A stretch of 64,000 bases of DNA from Chrysomallon squamiferum (taxonomy: Eukaryota; Mollusca; Gastropoda; Neomphalida; Peltospiridae). The position numbers were made by a program, and so were the translations under genes. This document shows positions 12,601 to 26,677 of this stretch, one piece after another. The notes under the pieces were generated by a model. That model searched no databases, had not been told where the DNA came from, and saw only the letters and a list, made by a program, of their open reading frames with translations. The stretch covers positions 12,395,678 through 12,459,677 of the forward strand of contig CM022671.1 of the NCBI GenBank assembly GCA_012295275.1, written 5' to 3'. Numbering within the stretch: the first letter of the stretch is position 1; each line of letters begins with the position of its first letter.

Positions 12601-15600
12601 GTTTTTTTTGATTTAGTACACAGACAATTAAAAACCTGCACTCTTAAAAACTTGTTAAATTATAATATAAAAAGATGTAATGTTCAAAATAGATTAAGAT
12701 TTAAAGCTCTTTATTAGTTAATCATCTTTTAAAGACTACAAATGGGGTAATTAAAATTTTTAAAAAAAAAGGATAGAAAAGCCTGAAAAAGATATTTTAT
12801 TCATCTCTACAGAAAATTGTGTTCTAAGTTTAGTCAAAACTGACAGGACTTCTGCACCAAGTTATTGGCATAGAAGTGTTATATTATTTTAACCTCTCAG
12901 AGAACCAGCAAAATTCTTATTTCATCAGCTTACCTAAACCATTTTCTTGTACACTGTTTACATAAAGAACATGCTTCACCATTGTGGTGAGAACTCTGTG
13001 GTGTTCTCCCTGAAGATAAGATGACATTCTTGTTGGATAAGGACCTTGAAAGGGATACTGGAACACAAACCAATTTACAAATTATTTGTCATTCTTTTGT
13101 TCTACAAAGTGCTTTTAAAAAAATCAACACTGGACTTTATTTCCATAAAATTTGTTTTTTTGAAAAAACCCAGATCTTAAACAGCCAAATATTTAGACTA
13201 CCAGATTTTTATGCTGAACATAATTTAATAATACTGAAAAATCTGTGAAAACAGACTTAATTTTAGAGTTATTATCCTTGCTCATGTTTGTGTGAGGGTT
13301 GGACTCATTGTGTAACTCATTTTTCATTCTATGATATTTTGCTCATTGTTGAAATTCTTTCATGATCTGTTTTGCTGATTTGCTACTTGAACAATACATG
13401 TCATTTGTAAATTAGTTATCCCATTAAAACCAACAACAAACATGGACCTTGTTAATTAAGAAGATGTAATTTCTGGAGTTGTTTTAATATGAATATAATA
13501 ACATAAGGAAATTTTTGTTTCTTTGTGTGCAGTGCAAAAGAAATAAAATGTTTTTTAGTTATTTTTACCTATTTGTATATTTTATATTTGACTGGTACTG
13601 ACTTAAGACTGGAAATCAACACATTTTAACCCATTTGCTATGTTTGCTTTTCTTCAATATTTAATTTAACAATGTCCAAAATAACTAATTATTCATTTCA
13701 GTTTATCAGACACATTAGTTATTGGTAATGTAACACTATCTTGCTTTTAGCTATGCATCTAAATATCATAATTTTATTACAAAAAAATAAAAATAATAAT
13801 ATTGTTATTTGAACAGGGCACATTTTTATTCAGGATATTCCGTAAACCATCTAACCATGGAGCATGACAAAATGCTCGTTGAAATTGTAAGTTGTTTTAA
13901 ATAATAAAGAAACTCTCTTTAATTGTATTAATTATTTCAGTCATAATCCCTATTTTATATTATTATTACTAATATACAAAAATAAAATATATATTTTAAG
14001 AAAGGATTATCAGAATTTTAATTTGTGCACCCTGTGATGCAATGAAATTTAAAAATCTATTATGTTAACAGAAATGAAGTCAATTTTAATATTACTATTT
14101 ATTTAAAGTCCTATATTTACCTCAGCTGGGCTTATGTAAGACTGGCAGATGTCTACATGGGACTCTAGTTGTTTTAGCAGTTCCTGTATAACTTCAGGTA
14201 ATGATGCAGGTCCATTGGTTACCCCATTCTTGTAACTGTTTTCACAAAACTGGTGTCCCAGCTTCACACAGGCAGCAAGCAATCTCAGAGTTAAATTTCT
14301 CAGTCTCAGCCAGGCTTTCTGTCAGGAACAAATGTAAAAAAACCAAAATTACTTACTGACTTGCATTATCTGTGATCATGCATGTATATTGAAATATGTC
14401 TGCTTGTTATACAAAATTGTTAAATAAATACAAAAATAATAATTAAAATTATTTCAGGAAATTAACCTTTTCTAAGGAAATCTAGGTTAAATATATGACT
14501 CACCTCTTCCTTGAATGACTGTTGTTGTAGTTCATCCAAGTTAAATCTGTCAAAAAAAAAAAAAAATAAAAAAAATATAAATAAATTAATAAAAACCTAA
14601 TTAATCAATCATTCATACATTATTTCATGACCATATATTTGTTAATATCACAGCATTGACAAAATATTTATTCTGAGTTTTAAAAATAAGCAGATAATAA
14701 TCTATTCACATCAACAATGTTTAACATTATCTTTATTAGGTTTTTATATAGTGATGTAGAACATATAATAAAATCTAAAATAATCTCTTTATTATAATAA
14801 TAATGATAATGGAGAATTCAAAATATTTAAAAAATTAGAAATAATAAATCAAACCTTGAAGGTGGATCCCAGCAACTCATCACTTTATAATCTCTGTTAT
14901 CACGAAGTTTATCAAAATTTGTTTTATCTGTAATAAACCGCATCTGTAACCATTATATTGAGTATAGGAAATACTAATACATTCAGACAATTCAATTTTT
15001 AGATAGAGTAACTGGGAACTGATAATCTGAGTAAGATTATCAAATGTGTTAAAACCTCCAGAATTGTTCATTTACAATAATAAATGCAACATAGCTATAA
15101 TACAACATATATGTTACAGGAAATATGTATTATTAGAAAATGTGTGTAATTGCTGAACTGAATGTTATGAGACCACTAAAATGTTTTTTTCAGAATTCCA
15201 GTTTTCACAGCAAAATTAAGTGTTCCCCATTTGTGGCACTTCTGGGGTCTGATTCTTGCACTGGCCTGTTATTGTCTAGTCTCACTCATCAAATTCTCCA
15301 CTTTGATAGCACTAACAGTCCTTTCATTTACTTGCAGCATCTGCTTTGCCAGTTTCCTTTAGTGATTCAGAATTTATAGATTTTTCTGAAATTTTCAGGA
15401 ATTATCCATATTTTCTGAAATACACACACACACACACACACATCCCATAAATTTGTAACATATAAAAATCTCATAAATTAAAGTATTTGTATTGCTATTT
15501 TAAGATTTGTTTCTGAAGTGTATCCTGCATAATAAATACTTTTTATTTAAACAGTTTGAAACTATTACCTTGTTCTGGATCTATTTCCATGTATGTAATC

Positions 15601-18600
15601 ATCTGCTCTGTACTCGAATGGCTGAAATAGAAAAATTAAAGATAAAATATTCAAATTATATAGATAAACACAAAATTAAAAAATTGTTTATAATGAATTA
15701 TCTAGTTAAACCGTATTCCATTTTTAATGATATGATACAAGTTAAAGTTTGTTCTGTACCACAGCAGAATACCGTACAAGCCTGCACAGAAGAAAAAAAC
15801 CTTACACTTCCCAGTCAGATTAAATGACAAAATGCTAGTCTAGTCAACTATGTTAAGTAAAGCTAACCATGGAAAGGTTCTTACTTGTAAGTGTCTAAAA
15901 TGAGATCTAGTAACAGTCTTTCAGCAGTGGCACTTGCGTACTGTATAGAATCTTGTAACTTTTCCCGGAATTTTACAAATTCACATATCTGAAATGGAAA
16001 ATAATGAAAAACAGAATCTTTTTTCTTTTATGTATTACAGTTTATTTACAAAACAATAATTTATGTTAAAAATGTACTGACATGTTAAAAAAAATATGTA
16101 TATATTAATGCAAAATAAAACTAAATTGTTTTCTTCATTATTACTTTAAACCTTGATTAATAACATGTACATAGAAAGAACAAAATAAGGCCCAGAATAT
16201 TATGCTGTTAAATCCTAAACAATATTGGTAAGAAACATTATGTTAAAGATTACAAAAAAATTCAGCCAGCCCATGAAATAACCCCAAGAACATGATCTTA
16301 CCTTTCCAAAGGATCCATATTTGTATGAAGATAAAAGATATTCTGTTGTCTGAAAAGCAGTACATAAAAACAATAAACACCATGTAAAATTTTATTACAC
16401 TTGTACTTATTTACCAAAAACACAACTATTAGTATAAAGAATTATTAGTATTATTTTTTTTAAAGCTCATCATAACAATTTCAATCTTCTAAAAAAGATG
16501 TAAGAAAACAATTTACCTCTTTGTGATTGACAGTGAAAAAACGTAGCATTGTACCATACATAGCACAGGCTGCAACAAAATGACCAAGTCTTCCTACATG
16601 ACTGGACACAGTATGACTAAAATAATGTAAAACATGCAAAATGTTGAAGTGTTGTAAACAAGGAATATATCAAAATAAATGATATAAAAATAATAACAAA
16701 ATTTATAAAAAGCAAAAAAACAAAAACAAATTATGTACCTAACTGAAGTAGCTGACAGGAATAAGAATTGAAAATGGTAATAAAATATTAATAATTACTT
16801 TTGTTGTTATCAAAATAAAAATTAATAAAATTAAACATTTAAAAAAAATATTAATAATAGAATAGAAATAAAAAGCTAAGTAATGTGAACAGAAAAAGAT
16901 TGTTATTGTACATGCTAACTTTACCCTAGAGTGTCGTTCATTATGTGTTTTATTTCCATCCCATCATACAAAGCAGGACAAGGTCCAAATGCACCTGCAA
17001 CATTATTAACAATAATTAATACCTTGAGTTCATAATTACAGAATGTTTAAAACCAAAAAACATTTTAAATGTCTACAAATTAAAACCTTAAAATCTTAAT
17101 ATATACATCCAGAAACTAAGTTTTATTTCGTTTGTAAATTATAACTTGTTATTTGAAATCAGTGTTATTTTTTGATGAATGAGCTTGACTGTTGTGTGGA
17201 AACTATGCCAAAAAAAGTTTTAAACACAAAATCAACACATACTCATTGAGCAATACAAGCGGATTAATAGCAATTTTATTTGAAAGTTTGCCTGTGACTG
17301 TCTCATTCCCTGCTCCAGTTCTATCACAACTTGCCAGATTAAATTTAGAGAACCTAGTATAGAAAATAAAAACATTTTTAATTCATTTTGTTCCTAATTA
17401 CAAGAGAAAAACATATAAAAAATATACCACAATATTAAAAATAATTAGATGCTTTATGTATGTGAGTAAGCTGGGATTGCTGAAACAAACAATTCTGTTC
17501 TGAAGTATGAAAATGATGCTTATCTACTGAAAAGGAATTGATTTTCAGATATTGGTATATTTGTTAGTGTAGTCACATATTACTGTTATGCTGTTGTAAC
17601 ATCAAAAAACTAATTATATAATTGTACAGCAGGTATTAATATAGAACCCTGTCAATCTCACTGATTAAGAATAAAAAAAATGATGCTTTTGTGTCTGCAG
17701 TATGTCCTACCTACCCTCACCATATCTGCATTAATCTGACTCTGAAATGTCGTGGTATGCATTCCCATGAATGAAATATATTCACATCTGTATAAAGTGA
17801 ATAGGAATGTTAAAACTATGGGGCTAAAATGTAAACAAAAGCACACTATCTCTGTAAAGACTGATCACAAGGCTGACTGGCTTAGTTAGTGCATGGCTTT
17901 TGAACCCTATCTGGTTTGTTATTAACAGACTAAACAACAGAATGGATGGTGACATCAACCTAGCACTCAGCTTGCTTAATGATGCAGATGGCAATGTGGT
18001 GCTGGCTGAATGTATGACAACAAATGCATGACCCAATTAGTGGACACATATTGGATGGTTAATTTTCTATGGATCTGATACAAGCAGTCAATTATTTCTG
18101 TAAAAAGATTTATGATGTATAACAAGAAAAAAAAAAAAAAAAAAAAAAGGTATTGCCTTTTTTTGTCCAACTGTTGCTGTTTCAAGCTCTGGTCAGTAAA
18201 ATTACACACTTTCAACCAAAATAAAAACAGAGCATTGGAAAGAGGAAATGTTTCTTATTGTGGTACACATTACATACTTCTTTGAAAAAAAAATGTGTCT
18301 GTGCCCAGCTGCAGAAGGAGAGCAATTTTTGCTAATTCAGGCTATACATGCAGCTGCACAGTGCAAGCACCAATACCTACCACTGTACCTAATTTCCCCT
18401 TGGTAGGATCTGTTTTTATATTGACAATTTAAGAAATTAGTTTATTAGCCTTTAAAACTGTTTTTCTCAGGTGAGCATTTCAGAAAATCATATGCCTTTT
18501 CTTTAAAAAACCCACAATAAACTGCAGCTAATACAGCAAGACATTTATGCTTCGCACTGCTGTAGACCTAAAACAAAAAAATTCTTATATGTGGTACCTA

Positions 18601-21600
18601 TAACTAAAATAGTTATTTTCCTACCTAAACCTGATTATATGTGCTGGATCACTCTCAGAATTTGTTCTTTCTATATCAAATTATTAAAAAAAAATTCAAT
18701 CGAATTAAAAGGCTCATTATTTTTAGCATTCTATGGGGTTTTGACTGAAGTATTGTATCTAACCTAATTGTTTTGCAGCATCCAGTAACAGATGGGCTGC
18801 AAGGATCAAATATGGATCACTGAATTGTAGGTCTGTAGCAGGAAGGTTTTTACCTGTAACATATTAAGTTTAACAATTAGCAGCCAATCACCTGTCAAAA
18901 CAAAATAACAAGTTAAAGAGCAAGTAATACATAAACACAAAGCCACCTTTGTGAATAAAAACGCAGCTTAAAATGAAGGAGAAAATAATTAGATTATCAT
19001 GAGAAAAGAGCATTAACAGTATCTATTATTGGTAAACATCGCTATAAATCATATTTACAGGATGAAATTTAACCAAAAAAAAAATATATTTTTTTTTTAT
19101 GACAATGTGAAATTTTTAAATGTTTGCTGAACAAAAACTTTACCAAATTTCAGGCCATCTTTGTGTCTGGATATCAGCTCTTTGGCTTTAGCTATTTTTT
19201 CATGTGCTGCCAGAGAATCATGATAACCAAGATATCGACTAAGCTGTAATACTGATATGTGTCTCTGTAGCTGTTTTACCTGTTTAAAATAATATACAAA
19301 TGTTTTCATTCCTTATGAAGTTCCACTGACTAAAAGAAAAATGGGTTCTGATAAATTGCTGCATCTGTCTGATACTACTAAATTATATTTCAAAAAGGAA
19401 AAACATGAAGAAAAGAGAATTTATAATAAATAAAATAATGCTTACAATATATTAAATATCACCCATAACTGAAGTATGTTATAAACCAAGACACATATTT
19501 TTCACCGTAAGAAATGTATTTATTGGCTATTTATTACTAAAGAGGTTTCATGTCAAACTTTACTATACAGAACAGGCTGTACTATGATTATGAAATATAA
19601 TCATACTTACACTGCTTGCATAAACAAGTGTACCATCATTGCTGGAAAGATGCAAAGAATCTGTGACATGTTGTATGAGCTATAAATACAAACAGAATTT
19701 GGAATAATGAAATATGTTATACAGATTTATAAAGTGTTAAAATATAAAACTTGTATTTATATGAAGGTTCTGTAGCACCTGAAAAACCATTGAAAAAGTC
19801 AGCCATTTCTTTACTCTAACCATCAAGTATTTTGAAGAGTTCTGGCATGAAAACCTGATCAGATTCAGATAATGGCTTATTTCCTAAGCCTATTATTCAA
19901 CAGTATCTTTTACTATGGAGTATAAAGTTTGATGAGTTTAGCTGATTTACCAAACTGGATCATCTGATCCCTACATCTTTTCAAATGGTGACTGTTTGAT
20001 TTGCACTGGTTACAGAAATATACCCAGAAATCAGTTCTGAAAATTAAGCAATCACAAAGCAAACATGTAGCTTATGCAAGGTAGTGCAAAGCAAGCAAAC
20101 AGTGATGTTGTAGTGAGAACTGACATTGAATCTGACCACAAAGCTAAAAAAAGCCATGAAACTGTGAGAGTAACCACAATGAAGAGACAGGAAGAGCTGG
20201 TGAAGATGGAAGGTGACCCAGCATATGCTGGAGAGCAATTTGGATCAACTGTACATGTTGCTGCGTGTCTGAACTTTCAAGCAAAACAGAACATAAAGTA
20301 ATAGTGTCTTTCCTTGTTTTCCATTTTCCACTCTACATTTTGCAAATCTAAAAAACTCACACCGTTGTACATTAGGGTGTTATTGATATTAGAATGATTT
20401 TGGTGTCATTTTTGTTAGTTTTCAAAAGAAAGATGGAATGGATAATTAGATACATAATTTATATTGTAAAAAAAAAGAAAAAGAAAGGAAGAAAACTCTA
20501 CAATCAATCATCAAGCATAAGCAAAATATTGAATCTTTTGCAGAGTAAACATATACAAAATGTACATTTCTGTGATGTATTTTGTAGAGGTCAAATCTGT
20601 TCTTAACAATCCAATATGATTTTAATGTCACATTTAATTAATATCAGTAAAATAAATGTAAAAACTCATTTAAAAATGACAAACACTTACCTCCTGTTGT
20701 TCCGATTCTTTTAGAATGTCAACAAAGAGTTTCATGTCTCCAATATATGTACTTCGGTCACCATAGCGATCAAAATACTGCTTCATTAATCCTAGTGGAC
20801 TTCCTGTTAAATATTTTTAAATGAAATAAACCTCTTCTTACAGACAAACAACCGACAACTTTTTAGTCATAAACTCTTTCTATTATGGATTTTTCTCTCA
20901 TAATTTTTTAAATGAAATAAACCTTTTCTTATAAGCAGATGAACAATCACATCTTTTTAGTCATATACACAAATCTATTGCAGTGTTTTAGTAAAACAGC
21001 TACTCTTAACTTGCTCCAAAACATAATGTGATACAATACGACTGACATTAGCTTTAAATGGCAAGGAGTTGGCTTGTTGAATATTCATTTATTAACCTAC
21101 TTCTAATACTAACGTACCTATGAGTTTCAAACTGTCGTGTTTTCTGTCAAGTAGCAATTTTGCAAGCTGCAACTGTGCCAGGTATGGGCCTCGGTATGGT
21201 CGGCCATTTTCACAGCCTTTAATCTGCTGGTTAAGAAAGTCAATCACCTTTTCCACAGTATCATCAACTTCAAGTTCACTGAAAATACATATAAAAATGT
21301 GAAAGTTTTATATTTATAGTAAACCACAGAAACTAAATGGTTTAAGATGTATTACTCTTCTTTAAAAACTCCAATATTTCTATTAAAAAATTTTGGTTTA
21401 GCTAATAATGAAAGTAAGTCTAAATTAAATTCAGCTGATTACATTAAATGTGGTTATTGTTCACTAAATATTTTACTTATGTGCTTCAGAGATTACAGAT
21501 TTATTTTTGAGAATGGAACAATTTTCATAATGACTAAATATTTTAAGATGCTAAAAGATTCAAATGTTTAAACTAAAGAAATGATAAGACAGAAAACATT

Positions 21601-22103
21601 CAAGAAATAGCCTTTTTCCATTTTAACTTGAATGAGGCCAATTGTATTGCCAACCGTCTTTCTCAAAAAATTTATATTTTATTTTGGCTTTCTTTAATCA
21701 TAAAAAAAAAAGAAAACAGGTTATGTATATTTTAATTTGCACAGGCCTACATACAACTATGAACACACACATTGGCTTATCTTTGTAGAATAATTACCTC
21801 TCTATTTTTTCCATCTTCTCTTCTGAGTCAACAAGATGAAATGCTGAATTCAAGTACTCTTTCCAAAACTGCCAATGGTCAGGACTTTGAATAATAAATA
21901 AGAAAAGAATTGAAAAGTGAAAATGAATATACAAAATATGTAAACAAATGAAAATATTACATTTAAATAATAAATAACAAAACAAAATAAAATATTCATC
22001 ATGTGTAAGTAAATACAAAAGACTGCTACACTGTTGCTAAAAAGTAAAATACTTCAAAACAATAATAAAAATATGCAGATTCAGTTTTAACCTGTTTGGC
22101 TTT

Positions 22104-22142
<39 letters not shown>

Positions 22143-25100
22143 AAGCAATACTGTTTTTGTCTTCTTCATTTCTTTTTCTTTTTTCTTTTTTTTTACCTTT
22201 CCTGAAGCAGCTTTTTGTATGCAGCATTAGCCTTTGACCATCTTTCCAGTTTTGTATACAGCTCTGCCAACTGAACTGCACGAAAATTCAGTTCATTCAC
22301 AAATCTAACTATAAAGCAATATCGGGGGGAAAAAAACAACACAAAACAATCAGCAACATGAGAGTTATTTCAAGGATATTGCATGCATAGTTGTGTTGTA
22401 AAAATCAATCAACGGACATAGTAGTATAGTAATCTGTGATTAAAAGATAAGGAACGTTTTTATTGATTTACTAGGTTTTATTTATTAAACATATGTATCA
22501 ATCATATTATAACTGAATCATCCAAGCCTACAAGTGATGTGAAAGAAATTAATATTTTAGGCAATCAAATAGTACTATAGGAAATGAAAACAAGACAATA
22601 CACATACAAATAACAAATATGCATTAAATCAGCCTTCTGTTTCTTAAACTAGAATTGGCATTTTAAATTGATCAGTAAATGAAGCATAAACACTGTTAAT
22701 TGTTTTCCCTTTTTAATTTACTTCACTTAATGATGACAGGAGAGACTGATGTTACCTCCAAGAGGACCTTCTAGCAAGTCAATGGCCTCATCATATTTTT
22801 TTAACAGATCTAAGATCATCAAATACAATAGGACTTCTGAAAAACAAAGTATCAAATTCCATTAAATAAAAACAAACAAATGTTATTGTTTTTACTCTAT
22901 GAATTTCAGGTACACTTAATATGAAAGCACATATAACAATGTTAAATTAAAAAAATAAAATTTAAAAATTAAAATGATAAATAAAAAATATATATAAAAA
23001 ATAAAAATAAAAATAAAATATTAAAAGAAAGATAAAAATAATAATACAAAAACAATGTTAAAATTTTAACTTAAAAATAAATTAAAATACTAATAACACT
23101 CTTATAAAATGTAACCCAAAATGGTAAAGAAGACAAATATGAGTAATCAAAACTTGTAATACAATGGTTACAAAAATTCAAATAAATATATGCTATTTTA
23201 AGTATAGCTATATAGTTAAAACAATTACCAGCTTCGGCTTCTATCTTTCCATCTGTGATGTATTTCTTTGTCATCCGTTCTGCTAGTGGGAGGTACATAG
23301 AAGCAGCCAATTTTTGATCTTGACAGCTATGAGCCTGAAAAAGTTATATCTGTCTAAATATAGAATTACAGAGTGTGAAATATGTACTGGCTCATGTCCA
23401 AAGCAGATAAAAAAGATATAATAATAATTTGTCACTTATAAACTGCTACATGTAGGTAATCTATTAATGGCTTTAATTTGGAGCAGTTCTATAACAATCA
23501 GTCATGCTGATGACATTAAATTCAGGCTTTAATTCACTGCTCAGGAACAATAAATGCAATAGAAACTGATTATGTAATGAGTGTGGGATGTAACTTTTTA
23601 TCAGTTACCTACAATCAATTAATTTTTTTTTAATAATAATGATAATACTAGTCAAATGATCACAATTACTTTATATCTGAACCATCAGACATCCCGAAAA
23701 TACATTTCTTTCTATACTTTTTTTGGCAACATATTTAAACCTTAGTCTGTAATGTTCTTAAGAGCTTAAGTTTAAAGTAATTAATAACAAAGCCATTGTA
23801 TTGACTAGTGTTCTGCGTAAACTCTTTATTACCTGCATCACAATACTCATCACTGCCCAGAAGTAATATGGATTTTTCTGTGGTTTCAGTTTGTGAAGTA
23901 ACATTGCTGTTTGCTGCTGTTTTTTGTAGTCACCAAGGCGTACATGTGCCATAAACAAACAAGACAAAATTTCTTCATGATCTGGTCTTGATTTGTGTGC
24001 ATTCTCATACAAGTCAGCAATTAATTCCACTGAAGAGAAAGTAAAAACAAAACATTTCTCATCTTTTATTATGGAAGGCATAATATTTATCGAATACATA
24101 CATTTTTAGGATGCTTGCTATGGTTCTAGTCAATAAAAACATTATTGTAAATATTAACAATATGATCATGATGCGAGTTTAATTTGTACAAATTGTTTAA
24201 ATTATGCCTGTATTTCTTTCACAACTTAATAAAATAAATATATTGAAAACTCAGAAAATGCATTTAATTTTTGTTTTTGTGGAGATGTGTTCTGAAATAC
24301 AGAAAAGAATTAATGCAGTTTGGTGGAAGATCAATATCAAACAGCTCTTTGAATTCTTGTAAATCCTCTAAATGGATGTCAGTTTTAGAGTGATTATGTT
24401 TCATACTCCCACATCTTGGACTGTCATCTCTTTGCAAACAGTGTCATTGTCATAAATGTAATTTATTATCTGAATAAAAAAAATTTCTTTCACAGATTTA
24501 ATGACATTTGAGTTAGTGCTGCATTTTCTATGGCCATCAATGTATAATGCACATATGCAGTTAAAATAAAACAATGCAAAAGTAAGTTATTTTTCTCTCC
24601 AAAAAATGTTTCTTGGACTATATTTAGGCTATAGTAACTAAACAAAATCATACCACAAAACAAAGATTCTCGAGAAATAAAACAAATGAAACATACACTT
24701 GTGAACTTCTCGATAGCATATAGACATTGCCTGAAGAGTTGCTTCATTGTCTGGGTGTTCAGCATGAACTTCCTGCAATATTGCTGCACTTTCATCATGT
24801 CGACCTAATCTCAAAAGTGCTAAGGCTTTTAACACCTACAAAAAAAAAGGAATTAATTAAATAAATGTTAGGTGCTATGATATAGGATCTTCTATATGAA
24901 ACTTCCTTCAGTTTGAAAAACATAAATCTATCTGGCTGATTATGATAAATCAGCTGTGAGCTGGGGTTGTAGCAGGAAATAGTCCAATCAGACAAGTGAG
25001 AAGTTTCAATTCTTGAACCAGTTATGTCTCAGGTCAGCACTGTTTCAGAAATTCCAACTGCACAAATAGTTTTTATTATCCTGTTAACTAAACAACTGCA

Positions 25101-25989
25101 GTTCACATATCCTGTTTAAATATGTCAATTATACATTGGAAAAAATAATAATAAAGAACAAATTTCATGTTGCATATCATCATAGTGAACTTTCATTTAA
25201 ATTTATTAAAATAATTTTACTTAGTACTTGATGGATTAAAATATTTTCAAATATCCAAAACTTAACATAGGTTTAAATTTTAATTTACAGAATTTTAATA
25301 TTAATAATTAGTTGACAAATGATGATACTTATCCCACGTTTACTATACTGACCTTTGCACATTGAAAATTTCTTTGTTTCTTCAAAACTTTGTCAGCTTC
25401 CTGGATGGCCTTTTTGTTGTTACCATTGTCAAGGCAGTCTAATAATAAAGTTATGTTTACAATAGTTTAAAAGAATCCGAATGATTTCAAATTCTTGACT
25501 TGTCACAATTCTATGCCACTTAATGTTATTTCACTATTTGTTATAAACAAATTTATAACCATTTTTGAGCCAGTCCTCCTAGTTACTCGATTACCTTATC
25601 AAGTCTCAATCAGGATACTAATTTATTTAATGATTAAAAGTTTTTTTTAAATTCTTTATTTATTTCAGAAACAGTGTGTAGACTAATGATACATTCTCTT
25701 TAAAATGAAATTAAAAACGTCATTCAAAAATAATAACGTATCTCCGACTCAAACAGTCCGATGACTATTGACTTTGATTTCTAAAAATCTAGATCTACTT
25801 GTACGAGTTGCATAACCCAAGCTTAAGTAGAATGCATTATTTGTAAATATATTAATCTGATAATGCATAGTCCTCTTGGTTGCTTAAACTTGGTTAAATA
25901 TGTAAATTAAATTAAAAATGTGTTTTGCAATCACCATAGATTGGCCTTAATCTTCTTTCACTGACTACCACATGGCTACGCGAAGACAT
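9677..25989 (-). CDS. NAA25: N-alpha-acetyltransferase 25, NatB auxiliary subunit
   Basis: Auxiliary, ribosome-anchoring subunit of NatB; with catalytic NAA20 it acetylates proteins starting Met-Asp/Glu/Asn/Gln. In coding order the exons are 25935-25989, 25353-25438, 24697-24835, 23833-24029, 23229-23334, 22756-22836, 22197-22308, 21798-21884, 21118-21278, 20691-20803, 19611-19679, 19144-19279, 18764-18853, 17243-17353, 16925-16994, 16517-16616, 16302-16349, 15885-15988, 15569-15621, 14855-14927, 14504-14546, 14121-14318, 12934-13057, 12480-12530, 11884-11981, 11306-11416, 10711-10860, 9677-9811. All 27 introns are GT-AG and the phase closes, giving 966 aa (human 972). Landmarks in order: ERRLRPIYDCLDNGNNK at the N-terminus, TPR-like helices with NPYYFWAVMS and PLAERM, LQFSDPY, LRDNRDY before SCWDPP, and YPFQGPYPTRM. 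Charged helices form the C-terminus. The start ATG is at 25987-25989. It is intact and diverges from the DUF4291 gene. A few small exon borders rest on homology and splice consensus only. Confidence 0.96.
20812..20965. repeat. Imperfect tandem duplication in a NAA25 intron
   Basis: Two copies of a roughly 60-base unit at about 20812-20871 and 20902-20965. Each contains TTTAAATGAAATAAACC near its left end and TTTTTAGTCATA at its right end. They lie in the intron between the exons ending 21118 and starting 20803, and carry no coding signal. Confidence 0.7.
22107..22139. repeat. Poly-T tract in a NAA25 intron
   Basis: Uninterrupted T run, just left of further T-rich sequence that abuts the splice donor of the exon 22197-22308 (read on -). 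Similar A/T runs occur at 18125-18148 and 26419-26441. Confidence 0.9.
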
Positions 25990-26677
25990 TTTGGTTACAA
26001 ACCCTCGTATCAAACTGAAATCACGCGTGAGTTGTGAAGTATTCTAAATTTAGTAGCTGAACAGGAAGTTCCTTGTGATTTTAGAATTAATTTTGTTTTC
26101 ATAAAATAGAAATAAATGTCATTTACAGTTTGATCATGTTTTGTGTCATTCCTAATAAAAACTCTTTTTCGAACCAGTTCTGCCGTTCTTTAAAAGTATT
26201 GAGTAAAGCAGTTTATCATGCAGAGATTTGAGTGGGATTATCATTAACGGATTAAGACAGACCGTCACTTGTCACTGTCAGTGTCACGTCATTGGGAGCT
26301 GACGACTTCGTTGCTTGGTTACCTTTATGATAACTAATCAAAATGTTTTGTTGAACTTCAAATTTCTGGTGATTAAGTATAATCGTTCTTAGGTGTGTAT
26401 AGACTATAGTTTAAGAATTTAAAAAAAAAAAAAAAAAAAAATTGGTTTAGTTTACCTTTGTAAAATATATAGGGTGACAATGTTAGTGGCGTGCATTTGG
26501 AATTTGTAAACGGACAATTTATTGAAGCAGTATATTTCGCAATATTATGAAATGTAAAGTAACACACAGCATGTGATTTTTGTTTGTGCAATCATTTCAT
26601 TTCTTTTTAATTTTTAAAGTGAATCTGATATTACTAGCCAAATAATTTATTTAGTTGACATTATTACCTTTACAAAA
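25990..26677. promoter_or_regulatory. Shared NAA25 / DUF4291 bidirectional promoter region
   Basis: The two start codons point away from each other across 688 bases. The part near 26265-26335 is less AT-rich than its surroundings and contains a CRE-like TCACGTCA (26284-26291), an inverted CCAAT box (ATTGG, 26291-26295) and an X-box-like element. A poly-A run lies at 26419-26441. No transcription start can be fixed from sequence, and noncoding first exons are possible on both sides. Confidence 0.55.
26310..26322 (-). promoter_or_regulatory. RFX X-box-like element
   Basis: Read on the - strand the site is GTAACC-A-AGCAAC, which fits the RFX consensus GTNRCC-N(0-3)-RGYAAC with a one-base spacer. 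It lies 368 bases upstream of the DUF4291 start codon and 321 bases upstream of the NAA25 start codon. A chance match remains possible; the short spacer is less typical than two or three bases. Confidence 0.4.

Noticed and set aside
17658-18215. Cluster of small - strand open frames in a NAA25 intron
   Set aside because: They fall between two well-aligned NAA25 exons (17243-17353 and 18764-18853), contain a poly-A run and match no recognised family.
20074-20301. Charged 75-codon open frame on + strand inside a NAA25 intron
   Set aside because: Its composition looks protein-like, but no family is recognised, no splice partners exist and it lies within an intron of a well-supported gene on the other strand. 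It could be an old insertion.
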